A DNA stretch of 64,000 bases, from NCBI GenBank assembly GCA_900163555.1, contig FUHX01000024.1:1-64000 (forward strand). Direction: 5' to 3'. A program made the position numbers and the translations under genes. Positions 42,072-52,739 of the stretch are shown here, piece by piece. How positions within the stretch are numbered: the stretch's first letter is position 1; the number at the start of each line of letters is the position of its first letter. The DNA comes from Actinomycetales bacterium JB111. GTDB taxonomy: Bacteria > Actinomycetota > Actinomycetes > Actinomycetales > Actinomycetaceae. Below the pieces are notes generated by a model. The model searched no databases. It saw only the letters and a program-made list of their open reading frames with translations, and was not told the origin of the DNA.

Positions 42072-43789
42072 TCCCCGGCGGAGACCACCGGACGCCGCGC
42101 CGCCCCCTGCGCGCCGTCCTCACCCTCCTCCTCGCCGCACTCGTGCTGGCCGGCTGCGGGGGGCTGCCGGAGTCGGGGCCCGTCACGGCGGCGGACCCCC
42201 GGACGAGCCGGTCGCCGTTCACGACCCTGACCGCGAACCCGCCGCGCGAGGGCGCCACCCCGGAGGAGATCGTCCGCGGGTTCCTCGACGCGAGCCAGAC
42301 CGGGTTCGGCGACGAGTTCGCGACCGCCCGCCAGTTCCTCGGCGGGACGGCGGAGGACACGTGGCAGCCTCGCGCCCAGACCCGCGTCTACCAGAACACC
42401 GAGAACCCGGCGCTCGTGGTGGACGACAACGGGAGCATCACCGCCGAGTCGACCCTGTCCGCCACGATCGACTCCGAGGGGCACTACGAGCAGAACGTCG
42501 ACGGGCAGGGCGTCACCCTGGAGTTCGACCTCGCGCGCAACGACGACGGCGAGTGGCGGATCATCAACCTCGAGGACGGCGTGCTGGTCTCCGAGTCCAC
42601 CCTCGGCTCGCAGATGGCGCCGGCGGCGGTCTACTTCCCGTCCGTCGACGGCGGCGCGCTCGTCGCCGACCAGCGGTACTTCCCGCAGCAGAACCTCGCC
42701 TCGTGGCTCGTCCAGGCCGCGATCGAGGGCCCGTCGGCGTGGCTCGAGCCCGCCGTGCTCAGTCCCGCCCCGGCGCTGACCCGGACGCTCGCCCGGTCGG
42801 TGACGGTCGCGTCCGGGGTCGCGACGATCGACCTCAACGAGGCCGTCCTCGACGCCTCGAGCCTCGAGCGCACCCAGCTGGTCCAGCAGCTGCGGCGCAC
42901 GATCATGGACGCCATCCCGGAGGTCACGGACGTCGACGTCCTCGTCGGCGGCTCCGACCTGCTCTCCAGCGACCCGGCGGACCTGCCGACCTACCCGTTC
43001 GAGAGCCAGGACCTGTTCGCGGTCGCTGACGGCGAGCTCGTCCAGCTCGACGGCGGGATCTCGATCCGCGTCGAGGGTGCCTTCGCCCCCGTCAGCGGGG
43101 CGGTGAGCTCCCCGGCGGTGGCCCCGACCGACACCTCCGAGCCGCCCGTCTACCTCGACGGACCCACGCGGCTCATGAGCGCGTCGTCGGAGACGCGGTC
43201 CACCCGCGTCCTCGCCACCGGCGAGGACCTGCTCGCGCCGTCCGTCGACCGGTACGGCTGGGTGTGGACCGGGGAGCGCGCCGGGACCGGCGAGCTGGAG
43301 GCGGTGCTGCCGAACGGCGGCACGTCGACCGTGGACGCCTCCTGGCTCGAGGGCACGCCCGCGCGCAGCATCCGGGTCTCCCGGGAGGGCGCCCGCATCG
43401 CGGTCGTCCACGAGACGGCGGGGTCGGTCGTCATCGACGTCGCCGCCGTGCAGCGCTCCGCCGACGGCACGCCGCGATCGATCGGCACCACGCCGGTGCG
43501 GGTGGGCGCCGGGCTCAACGACATCTTCGACGTCGCGTGGATCGGCCCGACCACGCTCGCCGTGCTGGGGCGGGCGGACATCGACACCGCGCCGAGGGTC
43601 TACCTCGTGACGATCGGCGGGGAGACGACCTCCCTCGCCCCCTTGGCCGACGCCGTGTCGATCACGGCCGGCCGCGGGCGCAACAGCGTCGTCGTCGGGA
43701 CGTCCGACGGCGTCCTGCACGAGCGGCAGGGCACGAACTCGTGGAGGTCGATCGGCTCCGGGCTGACCGACCCGGCCTACCCGGGCTGA
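42068..43789 (+). CDS. lpqB: Lipoprotein LpqB
   Basis: 573 residues. Type II signal with lipobox LVLAGC, lipidated Cys30. A GerMN/LpqB N-terminal domain (about 190-320, with APAAVYFPSVDGGALV and LARSVTVASGVATIDLNEAVLD) is followed by a beta-propeller-like C-terminal domain. LpqB interacts with the MtrB sensor in mycobacteria and tunes MtrA signalling at the outer face. ATGA overlap with mtrB. Confidence 0.93.
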   Translation: MIPGGDHRTPRRPLRAVLTLLLAALVLAGCGGLPESGPVTAADPRTSRSPFTTLTANPPREGATPEEIVRGFLDASQTGFGDEFATARQFLGGTAEDTWQPRAQTRVYQNTENPALVVDDNGSITAESTLSATIDSEGHYEQNVDGQGVTLEFDLARNDDGEWRIINLEDGVLVSESTLGSQMAPAAVYFPSVDGGALVADQRYFPQQNLASWLVQAAIEGPSAWLEPAVLSPAPALTRTLARSVTVASGVATIDLNEAVLDASSLERTQLVQQLRRTIMDAIPEVTDVDVLVGGSDLLSSDPADLPTYPFESQDLFAVADGELVQLDGGISIRVEGAFAPVSGAVSSPAVAPTDTSEPPVYLDGPTRLMSASSETRSTRVLATGEDLLAPSVDRYGWVWTGERAGTGELEAVLPNGGTSTVDASWLEGTPARSIRVSREGARIAVVHETAGSVVIDVAAVQRSADGTPRSIGTTPVRVGAGLNDIFDVAWIGPTTLAVLGRADIDTAPRVYLVTIGGETTSLAPLADAVSITAGRGRNSVVVGTSDGVLHERQGTNSWRSIGSGLTDPAYPG

Positions 43790-43870
43790 CGCGCGCCCAC
43801 AGCCCGTCCGGACGCGGGCGCGTCCACACCCGACGGCGGACGGCGCCCGGGCGGGCGGCAGTCTGTCGGC

Positions 43871-44587
43871 ATGTGGTGGGCGCTCGCGGCAGCGGTCGAG
43901 CTCGCGGTCCCGGCGGAGTGCGCGGGCTGCGGGGAGTGGGGCGTCGCGCTGTGCGGGCCGTGCCGCCGCCTGCTGCGCGCACGGCCGACGGACGTCACCG
44001 ACGGCGTGCCGCTCCTGGACGCCCCCGGGGGCCGCGTCCTCACCGTGTGGTCGTCCGCGGCGTACTCCGGCGCCGTCCGGCGCATGGTCATCGACTGGAA
44101 GACCGGCCGACGCGGGCACCTGCGGGCCGAGCTCGTCGCCGCCGGCCGTGCGGCCGGGCGGCGGCTCGGGGCCGAGCTCGGCCCGGATCTCCTGGTCATG
44201 CCCGCGCCGTCGGGCCCGGCCCGGCGGCGGCAGGGCCTGCTCGTCGCCGCCGAGCTCGCCCGCGGGGTTGCCGCTGGGATCGCGGGCGGCAGGACGGGCG
44301 GGTCAGGGACGCAGGGGTCGGCCTCCGCGCGGATGGTCGACCTCCTGCGGCGCGCCGGCGGCCCCCGCCGGCAGCGCGGCGCCTCGGCCCGCACCCGCGC
44401 GGTCAACCGGAGCGACCCGCCGGTGCTCGTCCGGCCGCTCCGGCCGGGCACGAGGGTCCTCCTGGTCGACGACGTCGTGACGACCGGGGCGACCCTCGCC
44501 GCCTGCGCGACGGCCGTACGGAGGGCGGGCGGCGTCGTCGTCGGGGCATTCGCGATCGCGGCGACGGCCGCGCCCGGGACGGCCTGA
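43871..44587 (+). CDS. ComF family phosphoribosyltransferase-like protein
   Basis: 238 residues. A four-cysteine zinc knuckle near the N-terminus (C17, C20, C28, C31: CAGC..LCGPC), the DWKTGRRGHLRAELVA segment, and the PRPP-binding motif VLLVDDVVTTGATL near residue 200. ComF proteins assist natural transformation in other bacteria; without nearby uptake genes the role here is open. An insertion of about 30 residues with Gly/Ser-rich sequence precedes the RQRGASARTRAVN block. CAGTCT ends six bases before the ATG, a weak leaderless -10. Confidence 0.85.
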   Translation: MWWALAAAVELAVPAECAGCGEWGVALCGPCRRLLRARPTDVTDGVPLLDAPGGRVLTVWSSAAYSGAVRRMVIDWKTGRRGHLRAELVAAGRAAGRRLGAELGPDLLVMPAPSGPARRRQGLLVAAELARGVAAGIAGGRTGGSGTQGSASARMVDLLRRAGGPRRQRGASARTRAVNRSDPPVLVRPLRPGTRVLLVDDVVTTGATLAACATAVRRAGGVVVGAFAIAATAAPGTA

Positions 44588-44591
44588 CCGT

Positions 44592-44613
44592 CCGCGGGTC
44601 GGACGCCCCGCGG
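44592..44613. terminator. Hairpin downstream of comF
   Basis: CCGCGGG and CCCGCGG form a perfect 7-base stem with an 8-base loop, five bases after the comF stop. Could end the mtrA-lpqB-comF transcript. No T tract. Confidence 0.35.
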
Positions 44614-44643
44614 GTCCGGCTACCGGTGAGCCTGGTCACGCGG

Positions 44644-44649
44644 TAGCGT
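44644..44649 (+). promoter_or_regulatory. -10 element upstream of the hpf leader
   Basis: TAGCGT ends six bases before the ATG at 44656. If used, the hpf transcript begins at that ATG with a leader of about 155 bases, and the small frame 44656-44745 would be translated without a leader. Confidence 0.5.
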
Positions 44650-44655
44650 TGGTTC

Positions 44656-44745
44656 ATGGAGCCGCCCACACCACATTCGGGCAGTGGGTGGCTCGGTCGT
44701 CTCCGAGCAGCAAGGAGGTGGTTGACCAGCCGACGCGGACGCTGA
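44656..44745 (+). CDS. Candidate leaderless small protein upstream of hpf
   Basis: A 29-residue frame, N-terminal half MEPPTPHSGSGWLGRL and C-terminal half basic (four Arg-rich clusters, ending RRGR). ATG lies exactly at the start predicted from TAGCGT. The stop is 65 bases before the hpf ATG. The first third overlaps a stable hairpin (44659-44694), so translation would melt it. An internal AAGGAGG (44711-44717) near its end resembles a ribosome binding site. It may be a leader peptide controlling hpf or simply a short untranslated run; conservation was not tested. Confidence 0.35.
   Translation: MEPPTPHSGSGWLGRLRAARRWLTSRRGR
44659..44694 (+). promoter_or_regulatory. Stable hairpin in the hpf leader
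   Basis: GAGCCGCCCAC pairs with GTGGGTGGCTC over 11 positions (one G-U), with a 14-base loop. Near the 5' end of the predicted transcript, it could act as an attenuator, stabiliser or protein site for the ribosome hibernation gene. Confidence 0.4.
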
Positions 44746-44810
44746 CGCGCCCGCTCATCACTTCCCGGCGGGCACGCCCGCCGACCGGCACCGACCTTCA
44801 GGAGGTCACC

Positions 44811-45458
44811 ATGGAGATCGTCGTCAAGGGTCGCGGCACAGACGTCGCCGACCGCTTCCGTTCCCACGTGGAAGAAAAGCTGGCCAAGGTCACCCAGCTC
44901 GCTCCCCGCGCGCAGCGCGTGGACGTCGAGCTCACACTCGAGAAGAACCCCCGGCTGGCCGATCGGGCCGAGCGCATCGAGATCACTCTGCGCGACAAGG
45001 GGCCCGTGATCAGGGCCGAGGCCAGCGCCTCGGACTTCTACGCGGCACTCGACCTGGCGAGCGGAAAGCTCCTGGAACGACTGCGCCGGCACAACGACCG
45101 CAGGAAGGACCGGCGCAAGTCGCCGAACGGGCTGGCGGCGCTCCAGGTCGACGAGTCGCCCGACGCCCGGGACGCCGACGGCCTCGAGACCGACGCGCCG
45201 ATCGCCGAGAAGCCCGTGCCCTCGACCTCGCCCGGCGAGGCCGTCGAGACGCAGCTCGGCGACTCGCCGGTCATCGTGCGCGACAAGCTCCACCAGGCCG
45301 CGCCGATGACGGTCGACCAGGCCCTGTACGAGATGGAGATGGTCGGACACCCGTTCTTCCTGTTCGTGGACGCGGACACGGGCCAGCCGTGCGTCGTCTA
45401 CCACCGCAAGGGCTGGACCTACGGCGTGCTCCGCCTGGACCAGGTGCCCGCCGCCTGA
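44811..45458 (+). CDS. hpf: Ribosome hibernation promoting factor, long form
   Basis: 215 residues. The N-terminal S30AE domain (1-105) starts EIVVKGRGTDVADRFRSHVEEKL; a flexible acidic linker follows; the C-terminal dimerisation domain (about 150-212) has PMTVDQALYEMEMVGHPFFLFVDADTG and YHRKGWTYGVLRL. Long HPF pairs ribosomes into inactive 100S dimers in stationary phase or stress. ATG 44811 has AGGAGG five bases upstream. A frame extension from GTG 44716 lacks homology. Confidence 0.95.
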   Translation: MEIVVKGRGTDVADRFRSHVEEKLAKVTQLAPRAQRVDVELTLEKNPRLADRAERIEITLRDKGPVIRAEASASDFYAALDLASGKLLERLRRHNDRRKDRRKSPNGLAALQVDESPDARDADGLETDAPIAEKPVPSTSPGEAVETQLGDSPVIVRDKLHQAAPMTVDQALYEMEMVGHPFFLFVDADTGQPCVVYHRKGWTYGVLRLDQVPAA

Positions 45459-45468
45459 CCGCCCCCGC

Positions 45469-45503
45469 GCGCTCCCCGCCGCCGACGCGGGGGCGGGGAG
45501 CGC
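45469..45503. terminator. Hairpin after hpf
   Basis: GCGCTCCCCGCC and GGCGGGGAGCGC pair perfectly over 12 bases with an 11-base loop, starting 10 bases after the hpf stop. Good intrinsic-type terminator for a GC-rich genome, lacking a T run. Confidence 0.6.
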
Positions 45504-45534
45504 CGCTGTCGGTGCGAGGTGGGACCATGGCGCG

Positions 45535-46779
45535 GTGCCCACCTCGCTGACGACGTCGGAAGCCCGCCGGATCCAGATCGCCGCCCAGGGGCTCGCGCGC
45601 CGCAGGCCGACGACCGCGACCGGCCGGCACGTGACGCGCATGCTGGACGAGGTCGGGCTGCTGCAGATCGACTCCGTCAACGTCCTCGCCCGCGCCCACC
45701 TGCTGCCCGGGCAGGCCCGGCTCGGCGACTACCCGACCTCCCTGCTCGACCGGGCGGCGGGCCGCGCGCCGCGGCGGCTGGTCGAGACCTTCTGCCACGA
45801 GGCGTCCCTCGTCCCGCCCCGCGTCTACGCCCTGCTCGCCGGCCGCCGCGAGCGGGTGCGCGCCGCGTTCGAGAAGCCCGGCAGCCGCATGGCGAGCGCG
45901 CCGGTCGACCTCGCGCTCGACGCTGTCGCGGACACCGGGCCGATCACCGCGAGCGCCCTGCACGACCACCTCGGGCACGAGCGCGCCGCGAAAGACAGCT
46001 GGGGCTGGAACTACTCCCCGCTGCGGGACGCCCTCGTGGTCGCGTGGCGCACGGGCCGCCTCGCCGTCGCGCGCCGGAACGACTCCTTCGAGCAGGTCTT
46101 CGACCTGCCCGAGCGGGTCCTCCCGCCCGAGGCGCTCGCGCCGACCGGCGGCCTCGACGTGGTCCGCGAGCTGACCCGGACGGCGTCCCTCTCGCTCGGT
46201 GTCGCGACGGCGAGCTCGCTGGCGGACTACCACCGCCAGCTGGTCACGCCCGTCAAGCGCGCCGCGGAGGAGCTCGTCGAGTCCGGGGACCTCGTCCGGG
46301 TCGACGTCGACGGCTGGCGGCAGCCGGGCTACCTCGCGCCTGCGGCTCGCATCCCGTCGTCGGTCCGCGCGCGGGCCCTGCTCGCCCCGTTCGACCCGCT
46401 CGTCTTCGACCGGGGGCGCCTGCTGGAGACGTTCGGCATGCACTACCGGATCGCCATCTACACGCCGAAGGACAGGCGCACGCACGGGTACTACGTACTG
46501 CCGTTCCTGCTGGGGGAGCACCTCGTGGCGCGCGTCGACCTCAAGGCCGACCGGGCCGCCGGCGCGCTCCTCGTCCGGGAGGCGCACGCCGAGGACCCGG
46601 CCGCCGTCCCCGGGCTGACCGCCCGCCGTGCGGGCTGGCCGGCGCGCGAGAGGGTCGTCGCCGAGCTGGCCGCCGAGCTGCGGGTGATGGCCGGCTGGCT
46701 CGGCCTGGCCGACGTCGTCGTGCCCGACGACGCCCGCGGGGACCTGGCCACGCCGCTCGTCACGCACCCCGGCGGGTGA
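45535..46779 (+). CDS. AlkX/YcaQ-like winged-helix DNA glycosylase family protein
   Basis: 414 residues of the winged-helix DNA-binding family that includes DNA crosslink glycosylases AlkZ and YcaQ (AlkX). The catalytic loop shows QID at Gln44-Asp46 (VGLLQIDSVNVLARAHLL), matching the QxD type of AlkX rather than the QxQ of AlkZ. Other conserved parts are ETFCHEASLVPP and FDPLVFDRGRLLETFGMHYRIAIY. It would excise alkylated or crosslinked bases. GTG at 45535; no obvious ribosome binding site, so the exact start is less sure. Transcribed between hpf and secA. Confidence 0.85.
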   Translation: MPTSLTTSEARRIQIAAQGLARRRPTTATGRHVTRMLDEVGLLQIDSVNVLARAHLLPGQARLGDYPTSLLDRAAGRAPRRLVETFCHEASLVPPRVYALLAGRRERVRAAFEKPGSRMASAPVDLALDAVADTGPITASALHDHLGHERAAKDSWGWNYSPLRDALVVAWRTGRLAVARRNDSFEQVFDLPERVLPPEALAPTGGLDVVRELTRTASLSLGVATASSLADYHRQLVTPVKRAAEELVESGDLVRVDVDGWRQPGYLAPAARIPSSVRARALLAPFDPLVFDRGRLLETFGMHYRIAIYTPKDRRTHGYYVLPFLLGEHLVARVDLKADRAAGALLVREAHAEDPAAVPGLTARRAGWPARERVVAELAAELRVMAGWLGLADVVVPDDARGDLATPLVTHPGG

Positions 46780-46857
46780 GCGGACCGGGCGATCGGGGCG
46801 TGAGCAATCGGGCACCCGTGCCCCGAGGCCGACGGCCGCTGCGGCGGGGTCGGGGCA

Positions 46858-46863
46858 TACGAT
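46858..46863 (+). promoter_or_regulatory. -10 element upstream of secA
   Basis: TACGAT ends five bases before the ATG at 46869 and 73 bases before the secA GTG. It defines either a leaderless start for the small frame 46869-46943 or a normal secA leader of about 68 bases. Confidence 0.45.
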
Positions 46864-46868
46864 GGCGG

Positions 46869-46936
46869 ATGGCGCCCGAACACCAGGGCGCCGCCCGGGT
46901 ACGGGCGCTGACGAATGACCGTGACGGAGTGCCGCT

Positions 46937-46943
<7 letters not shown>
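46869..46943 (+). CDS. Candidate small leader peptide overlapping the secA start
   Basis: A 24-residue frame, [14 protein letters not shown] then [13 protein letters not shown] lies just after TACGAT, and the TGA (46941-46943) overlaps the secA GTG (46937), so a ribosome finishing it sits on the secA start. It has no signal sequence, unlike E. coli SecM, so a translation-coupling or sensing role independent of secretion would be expected. secA also has its own GGAG seven bases upstream. Could be chance in GC-rich DNA; needs ribosome profiling. Confidence 0.35.
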
Positions 46944-49984
<3,041 letters not shown>

Positions 49985-50000
49985 CACTCGATCAGCCCGG

Positions 50001-50046
50001 ACGACGACGGCGGGCCTCCCCACACGGGGAGGCCCGCCGTCGTCGT
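50001..50046. terminator. Perfect 21-base-pair terminator hairpin after secA
   Basis: acgacgacggcgggcctcccc is followed by loop acac and its exact reverse complement: a 21-pair perfect stem, 17 bases after the secA stop. This is the strongest hairpin in the window. A T-rich tail is weak (tcgtcgg), typical of actinobacterial terminators. Confidence 0.85.
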
Positions 50047-50099
50047 TCGTCGGTGTCGGACGTCACCCACGGCCGGGAATGGATCGCGCAGGGGCGCCG

Positions 50100-50129
50100 T
50101 TACAGTCGGTGTCAATGCAAAAGTATCAA
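50100..50129 (+). promoter_or_regulatory. Candidate promoter of the monooxygenase-reductase operon
   Basis: TTACAG (50100-50105) and TATCAA (50124-50129) are 18 bases apart within an unusually AT-rich stretch. The GAGAGGGACGG ribosome binding site lies about ten bases downstream. Confidence 0.35.
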
Positions 50130-50148
50130 CCTGAGAGGGACGGTCGAC

Positions 50149-51366
50149 ATGCAGTTCGGGATCTTCACCGTCAGTGACGTGACGCCCAACCCGCTCACCG
50201 GCTACACGCCGAGCGACGCCGAGCGGGTCCGCAACATGATCACCATCGCGGAGCACGCCGACCAGGCGGGGCTGGACGTCTTCGCGACCGGTGAGCACCA
50301 CAACCCGCCGTTCGTGGCCTCGTCGCCGACCACCCTGCTCGGGTACCTGGCCGCCAGCACCTCCGACATCCTCCTGTCGACCGCGACGACGCTCATCACC
50401 ACCAACGACCCGGTGAAGATCGCGGAGGACTACGCGATGCTCCAGGTCATCTCCGGCGGCCGCACGGACCTCATGATGGGGCGCGGCAACACCGGCCCGG
50501 TCTACCCGTGGTTCGGCAAGGACATCCGCGAGGGCGTCAACCTCGCGATCGAGAACTACGCCCTGCTGCGCAGGCTGTGGGACGAGGAGGTCGTCGACTG
50601 GTCCGGCCGGTTCCGCACGCCGCTCCAGGGCTTCACCGCCACCCCGCGCCCGCTCGACGGCGTGCCCCCGTTCGTCTGGCACGGCTCCATCCGCACGCCG
50701 GAGATCGCCGAGCAGGCCGCGTTCTACGGCGACGGCTTCCTGCACAACAACATCTTCTGGCCGATGCGGCACACGAAGCGTCTCGTGCAGTTCTACCGTC
50801 AGCGCTTCGAGCACTATGGCCACGGCCAGGCGGACCAGGCGATCGTCGGTCTGGGCGGCCACGTGTTCATCCGCCCGAACAGCCAGGACGCGAAGGACGA
50901 GTTCCGGCCGTACTTCGACGACGCGCCGGTCTACGGCCACGGCCCGACCATGGAGCAGTTCACGGCGGAGACGCCGTTGACCGTGGGCTCGCCCCAGGAG
51001 GTCATCGACCGGTACGCGGCGTTCCGCGAGGACGTCGGCGACTTCCAGCGCCAGCTGTTCCTCGTCGACCACGCCGGACTGCCGCTGAAGACCGTCCTCG
51101 AGCAGATCGACATCCTCGCCACCGAGGTGGTCCCGGTGCTCCGCAAGGAGGCCGAGTCCGCCCGTCCCGCCCACGTTCCCGCCGACCCGCCGAGCCACGC
51201 CGACCGCGTGGCCGCCGCCCGGGCCGCGGGCGAGGCCGGGACGACGCACGTGGGCGGCGGCGTCGACGACGTCACCGGGCGCCGCGCGGAGGACTCCGGC
51301 TCGGCCGACCGCTCCGACGAGGACGCCACCACCGACGAGGCCGCCCTGGCCACGAAGGAGAACTGA
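50149..51366 (+). CDS. Luciferase-like FMN-dependent monooxygenase (CE1758 type)
   Basis: 405 residues. TIM-barrel flavin-dependent oxidoreductase: IFTVSDVTPNPLTG, EHADQAGLDVFATGEHH, STATTLITTNDPVKIAEDYAMLQVISGGR and MMGRGNTGP. The adjacent reductase supplies reduced FMN, matching the paired CE1758/CE1759 families. Substrate unknown, perhaps organosulfur or another small molecule. The last 65 residues are acidic, Ala/Asp-rich and non-conserved. ATG 50149 with GAGAGGG upstream. Confidence 0.88.
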   Translation: MQFGIFTVSDVTPNPLTGYTPSDAERVRNMITIAEHADQAGLDVFATGEHHNPPFVASSPTTLLGYLAASTSDILLSTATTLITTNDPVKIAEDYAMLQVISGGRTDLMMGRGNTGPVYPWFGKDIREGVNLAIENYALLRRLWDEEVVDWSGRFRTPLQGFTATPRPLDGVPPFVWHGSIRTPEIAEQAAFYGDGFLHNNIFWPMRHTKRLVQFYRQRFEHYGHGQADQAIVGLGGHVFIRPNSQDAKDEFRPYFDDAPVYGHGPTMEQFTAETPLTVGSPQEVIDRYAAFREDVGDFQRQLFLVDHAGLPLKTVLEQIDILATEVVPVLRKEAESARPAHVPADPPSHADRVAAARAAGEAGTTHVGGGVDDVTGRRAEDSGSADRSDEDATTDEAALATKEN

Positions 51367-51367
51367 C

Positions 51368-52057
51368 ATGAGCGAGCTCGACACCACGCACCGGCCCGAC
51401 GGCCCGGCGCGGTCCGCGACCCGGTCGATCGTCTCGATCTCGGCCGGCACCTCGCAGCCGTCCACGACCCACATGCTCGCCGACCGGCTGTCCCACTCGA
51501 CCGCGTCCGCGCTGGCCGAGCAGGGGATCGACGCCGAGGTGACGACGATCGACCTGCGGGACCTCGCCGAGGACGCCCTGAACGCCATGCTCACGGGCAT
51601 GCGGACCGGTGCGCTCGACGCGGCGATGGAGCAGGTCGCCGCCGCCGACGGGCTCGTCGTCACGAGCCCCGTCTACTCGGCGTCGTACTCGGGCCTGCTG
51701 AAGATCTTCCTCGACATCCTCGATGCGGGGGCGATCGACGGCACACCCGTGCTGCTGGCCGCGACCGGCGGGACGTCCCGGCACTCGCTCGCGATCGACC
51801 ACGCGCTGCGGCCCCTGATGTCCTACCTGCGCGCGCTGCCCGTGGCGACCGCCGTGTTCGCGGCGACCGACGACTGGGCGTCCGCCGGCGAGCAGGGTGC
51901 GGGCGAGCGTCCGGGGGAGGGCGTCGGCGCCCTGCCGGTCCGCATCGCGCGCGCCGCGGGCGAGCTGGCCACCGCGGTCGCCGCCCGCGCCCCGCGGGAG
52001 GTGCAGGACGAGTTCGCGGTGGTGCCGGACTTCGGGCAGATGCTCCGGGGCCTGTAG
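51368..52057 (+). CDS. NADPH-dependent FMN reductase (CE1759 type)
   Basis: 229 residues. Flavodoxin-like fold with flavin loop SAGTSQPSTTHMLADRL, and SPVYSASYSGLLKIFLDILDAG plus ATGGTSRHSLAIDHALRPLMSYLRA typical of SsuE-like partners. Starts one base after the monooxygenase stop, so the two work as a two-component enzyme. About 400 bases of its 3' half lie opposite the extended Rv3235-family frame. Confidence 0.88.
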   Translation: MSELDTTHRPDGPARSATRSIVSISAGTSQPSTTHMLADRLSHSTASALAEQGIDAEVTTIDLRDLAEDALNAMLTGMRTGALDAAMEQVAAADGLVVTSPVYSASYSGLLKIFLDILDAGAIDGTPVLLAATGGTSRHSLAIDHALRPLMSYLRALPVATAVFAATDDWASAGEQGAGERPGEGVGALPVRIARAAGELATAVAARAPREVQDEFAVVPDFGQMLRGL

Positions 52058-52739
52058 AAGGGGTCGGTGGTCGGGGTCTGTCGACCCCGGGTCGATAGTC
52101 CCGGCCCGTCTCCCCTGAGCCGATCTCCAGGGCGACCGTGCGCCACCGACCCCGGAACGCCTCGAGCCGGACGGCCACCGCCCGCACCTTGGCGCCGTCG
52201 TGGACGACGGCCGAGACCTCGCGGACGCCGTCGGCGGGCGTGCACCCGACGACGGTGCGCACGCGAGCGTGCGTGAACGTCTCCGGTCGGCCCTGCAGGC
52301 GCGCGGCCAGGCCGACCCGGCGCACCAGCGCGTCGTAGAGGTGCGGCGCGAGCCACCGCGTGAGCTGGGCGGGCGAGCGGACGCCGAGCAGCGCCTCGAT
52401 CGCCCCGGCCGCCACGGCGGCGGCGAGGCGGTCGCCCTCCGCCTCGTCCGGCACCGGCGCCTCGGAGACCGGTTCGCCCGTGTCCCCGGACAGGATGTCC
52501 GGGCGGGGGACGTGGGCGACGAACCGCACGCGGTCCCAGGGTCGCGCGGTCGACGTGCGCGGCAGGGCCGGGCCGACCGCCGGCCGGCTCCTGGGCCGCA
52601 GGGGTGTGACGACTCCCGGTGTGCCCGGCGGGCGGTGCGCCGTCGGGCGCGTGGGAATCGCGGCGGTGCCCGCCGCGCCGGTCGGGTCGATGCCGGCTGC
52701 CCGGGCACTGGTCGCGTGCTCGATCGGCTGCGCGCTCAT
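51660..52739 (-). CDS. Rv3235 family protein with long antisense C-terminal extension
   Basis: 359 residues by the first in-frame stop, but family similarity is confined to about residues 60-215: AAVAAGAIEALLGVRSPAQL, TRWLAPHLYDALVRRV, VSAVVHDGAKVRAVAVRLE and RGRWRTVALEIGSG. The remaining 140 residues are Arg/Pro/Ala-rich translation of the strand opposite the FMN reductase gene (398 shared bases) and look non-biological; no early stop exists in any frame, so a lost stop is likely. ATG 52739 overlaps the LysM gene stop (ATGA). Function of the family is unknown; it is often found beside secA. Confidence 0.75.
   Translation of the reverse strand: MSAQPIEHATSARAAGIDPTGAAGTAAIPTRPTAHRPPGTPGVVTPLRPRSRPAVGPALPRTSTARPWDRVRFVAHVPRPDILSGDTGEPVSEAPVPDEAEGDRLAAAVAAGAIEALLGVRSPAQLTRWLAPHLYDALVRRVGLAARLQGRPETFTHARVRTVVGCTPADGVREVSAVVHDGAKVRAVAVRLEAFRGRWRTVALEIGSGETGRDYRPGVDRPRPPTPSTGPGASARSPAPPRTRPAPPAGRGRRPRWPARPRRARCGPAGRRRPPPDARPHPARRRTPSRRSPRTRRSPRAARAGRTSGAAARGRSRASAGTSRRSRPAARVCRRSPPHRGCRGRSSAGPSTTPSRRGS
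52072..52089. terminator. Hairpin after the FMN reductase gene
   Basis: CGGGGTC-TGTC-GACCCCG, a perfect 7-base stem and 4-base loop, 14 bases beyond the reductase stop. It lies inside the convergent Rv3235-family frame, roughly where that protein's conserved part ends, and could serve both strands. Confidence 0.5.

Noticed and set aside
44716-44810. N-terminal extension of HPF from GTG 44716
   Set aside because: No similarity to HPF proteins; the ATG at 44811 has an ideal AGGAGG.
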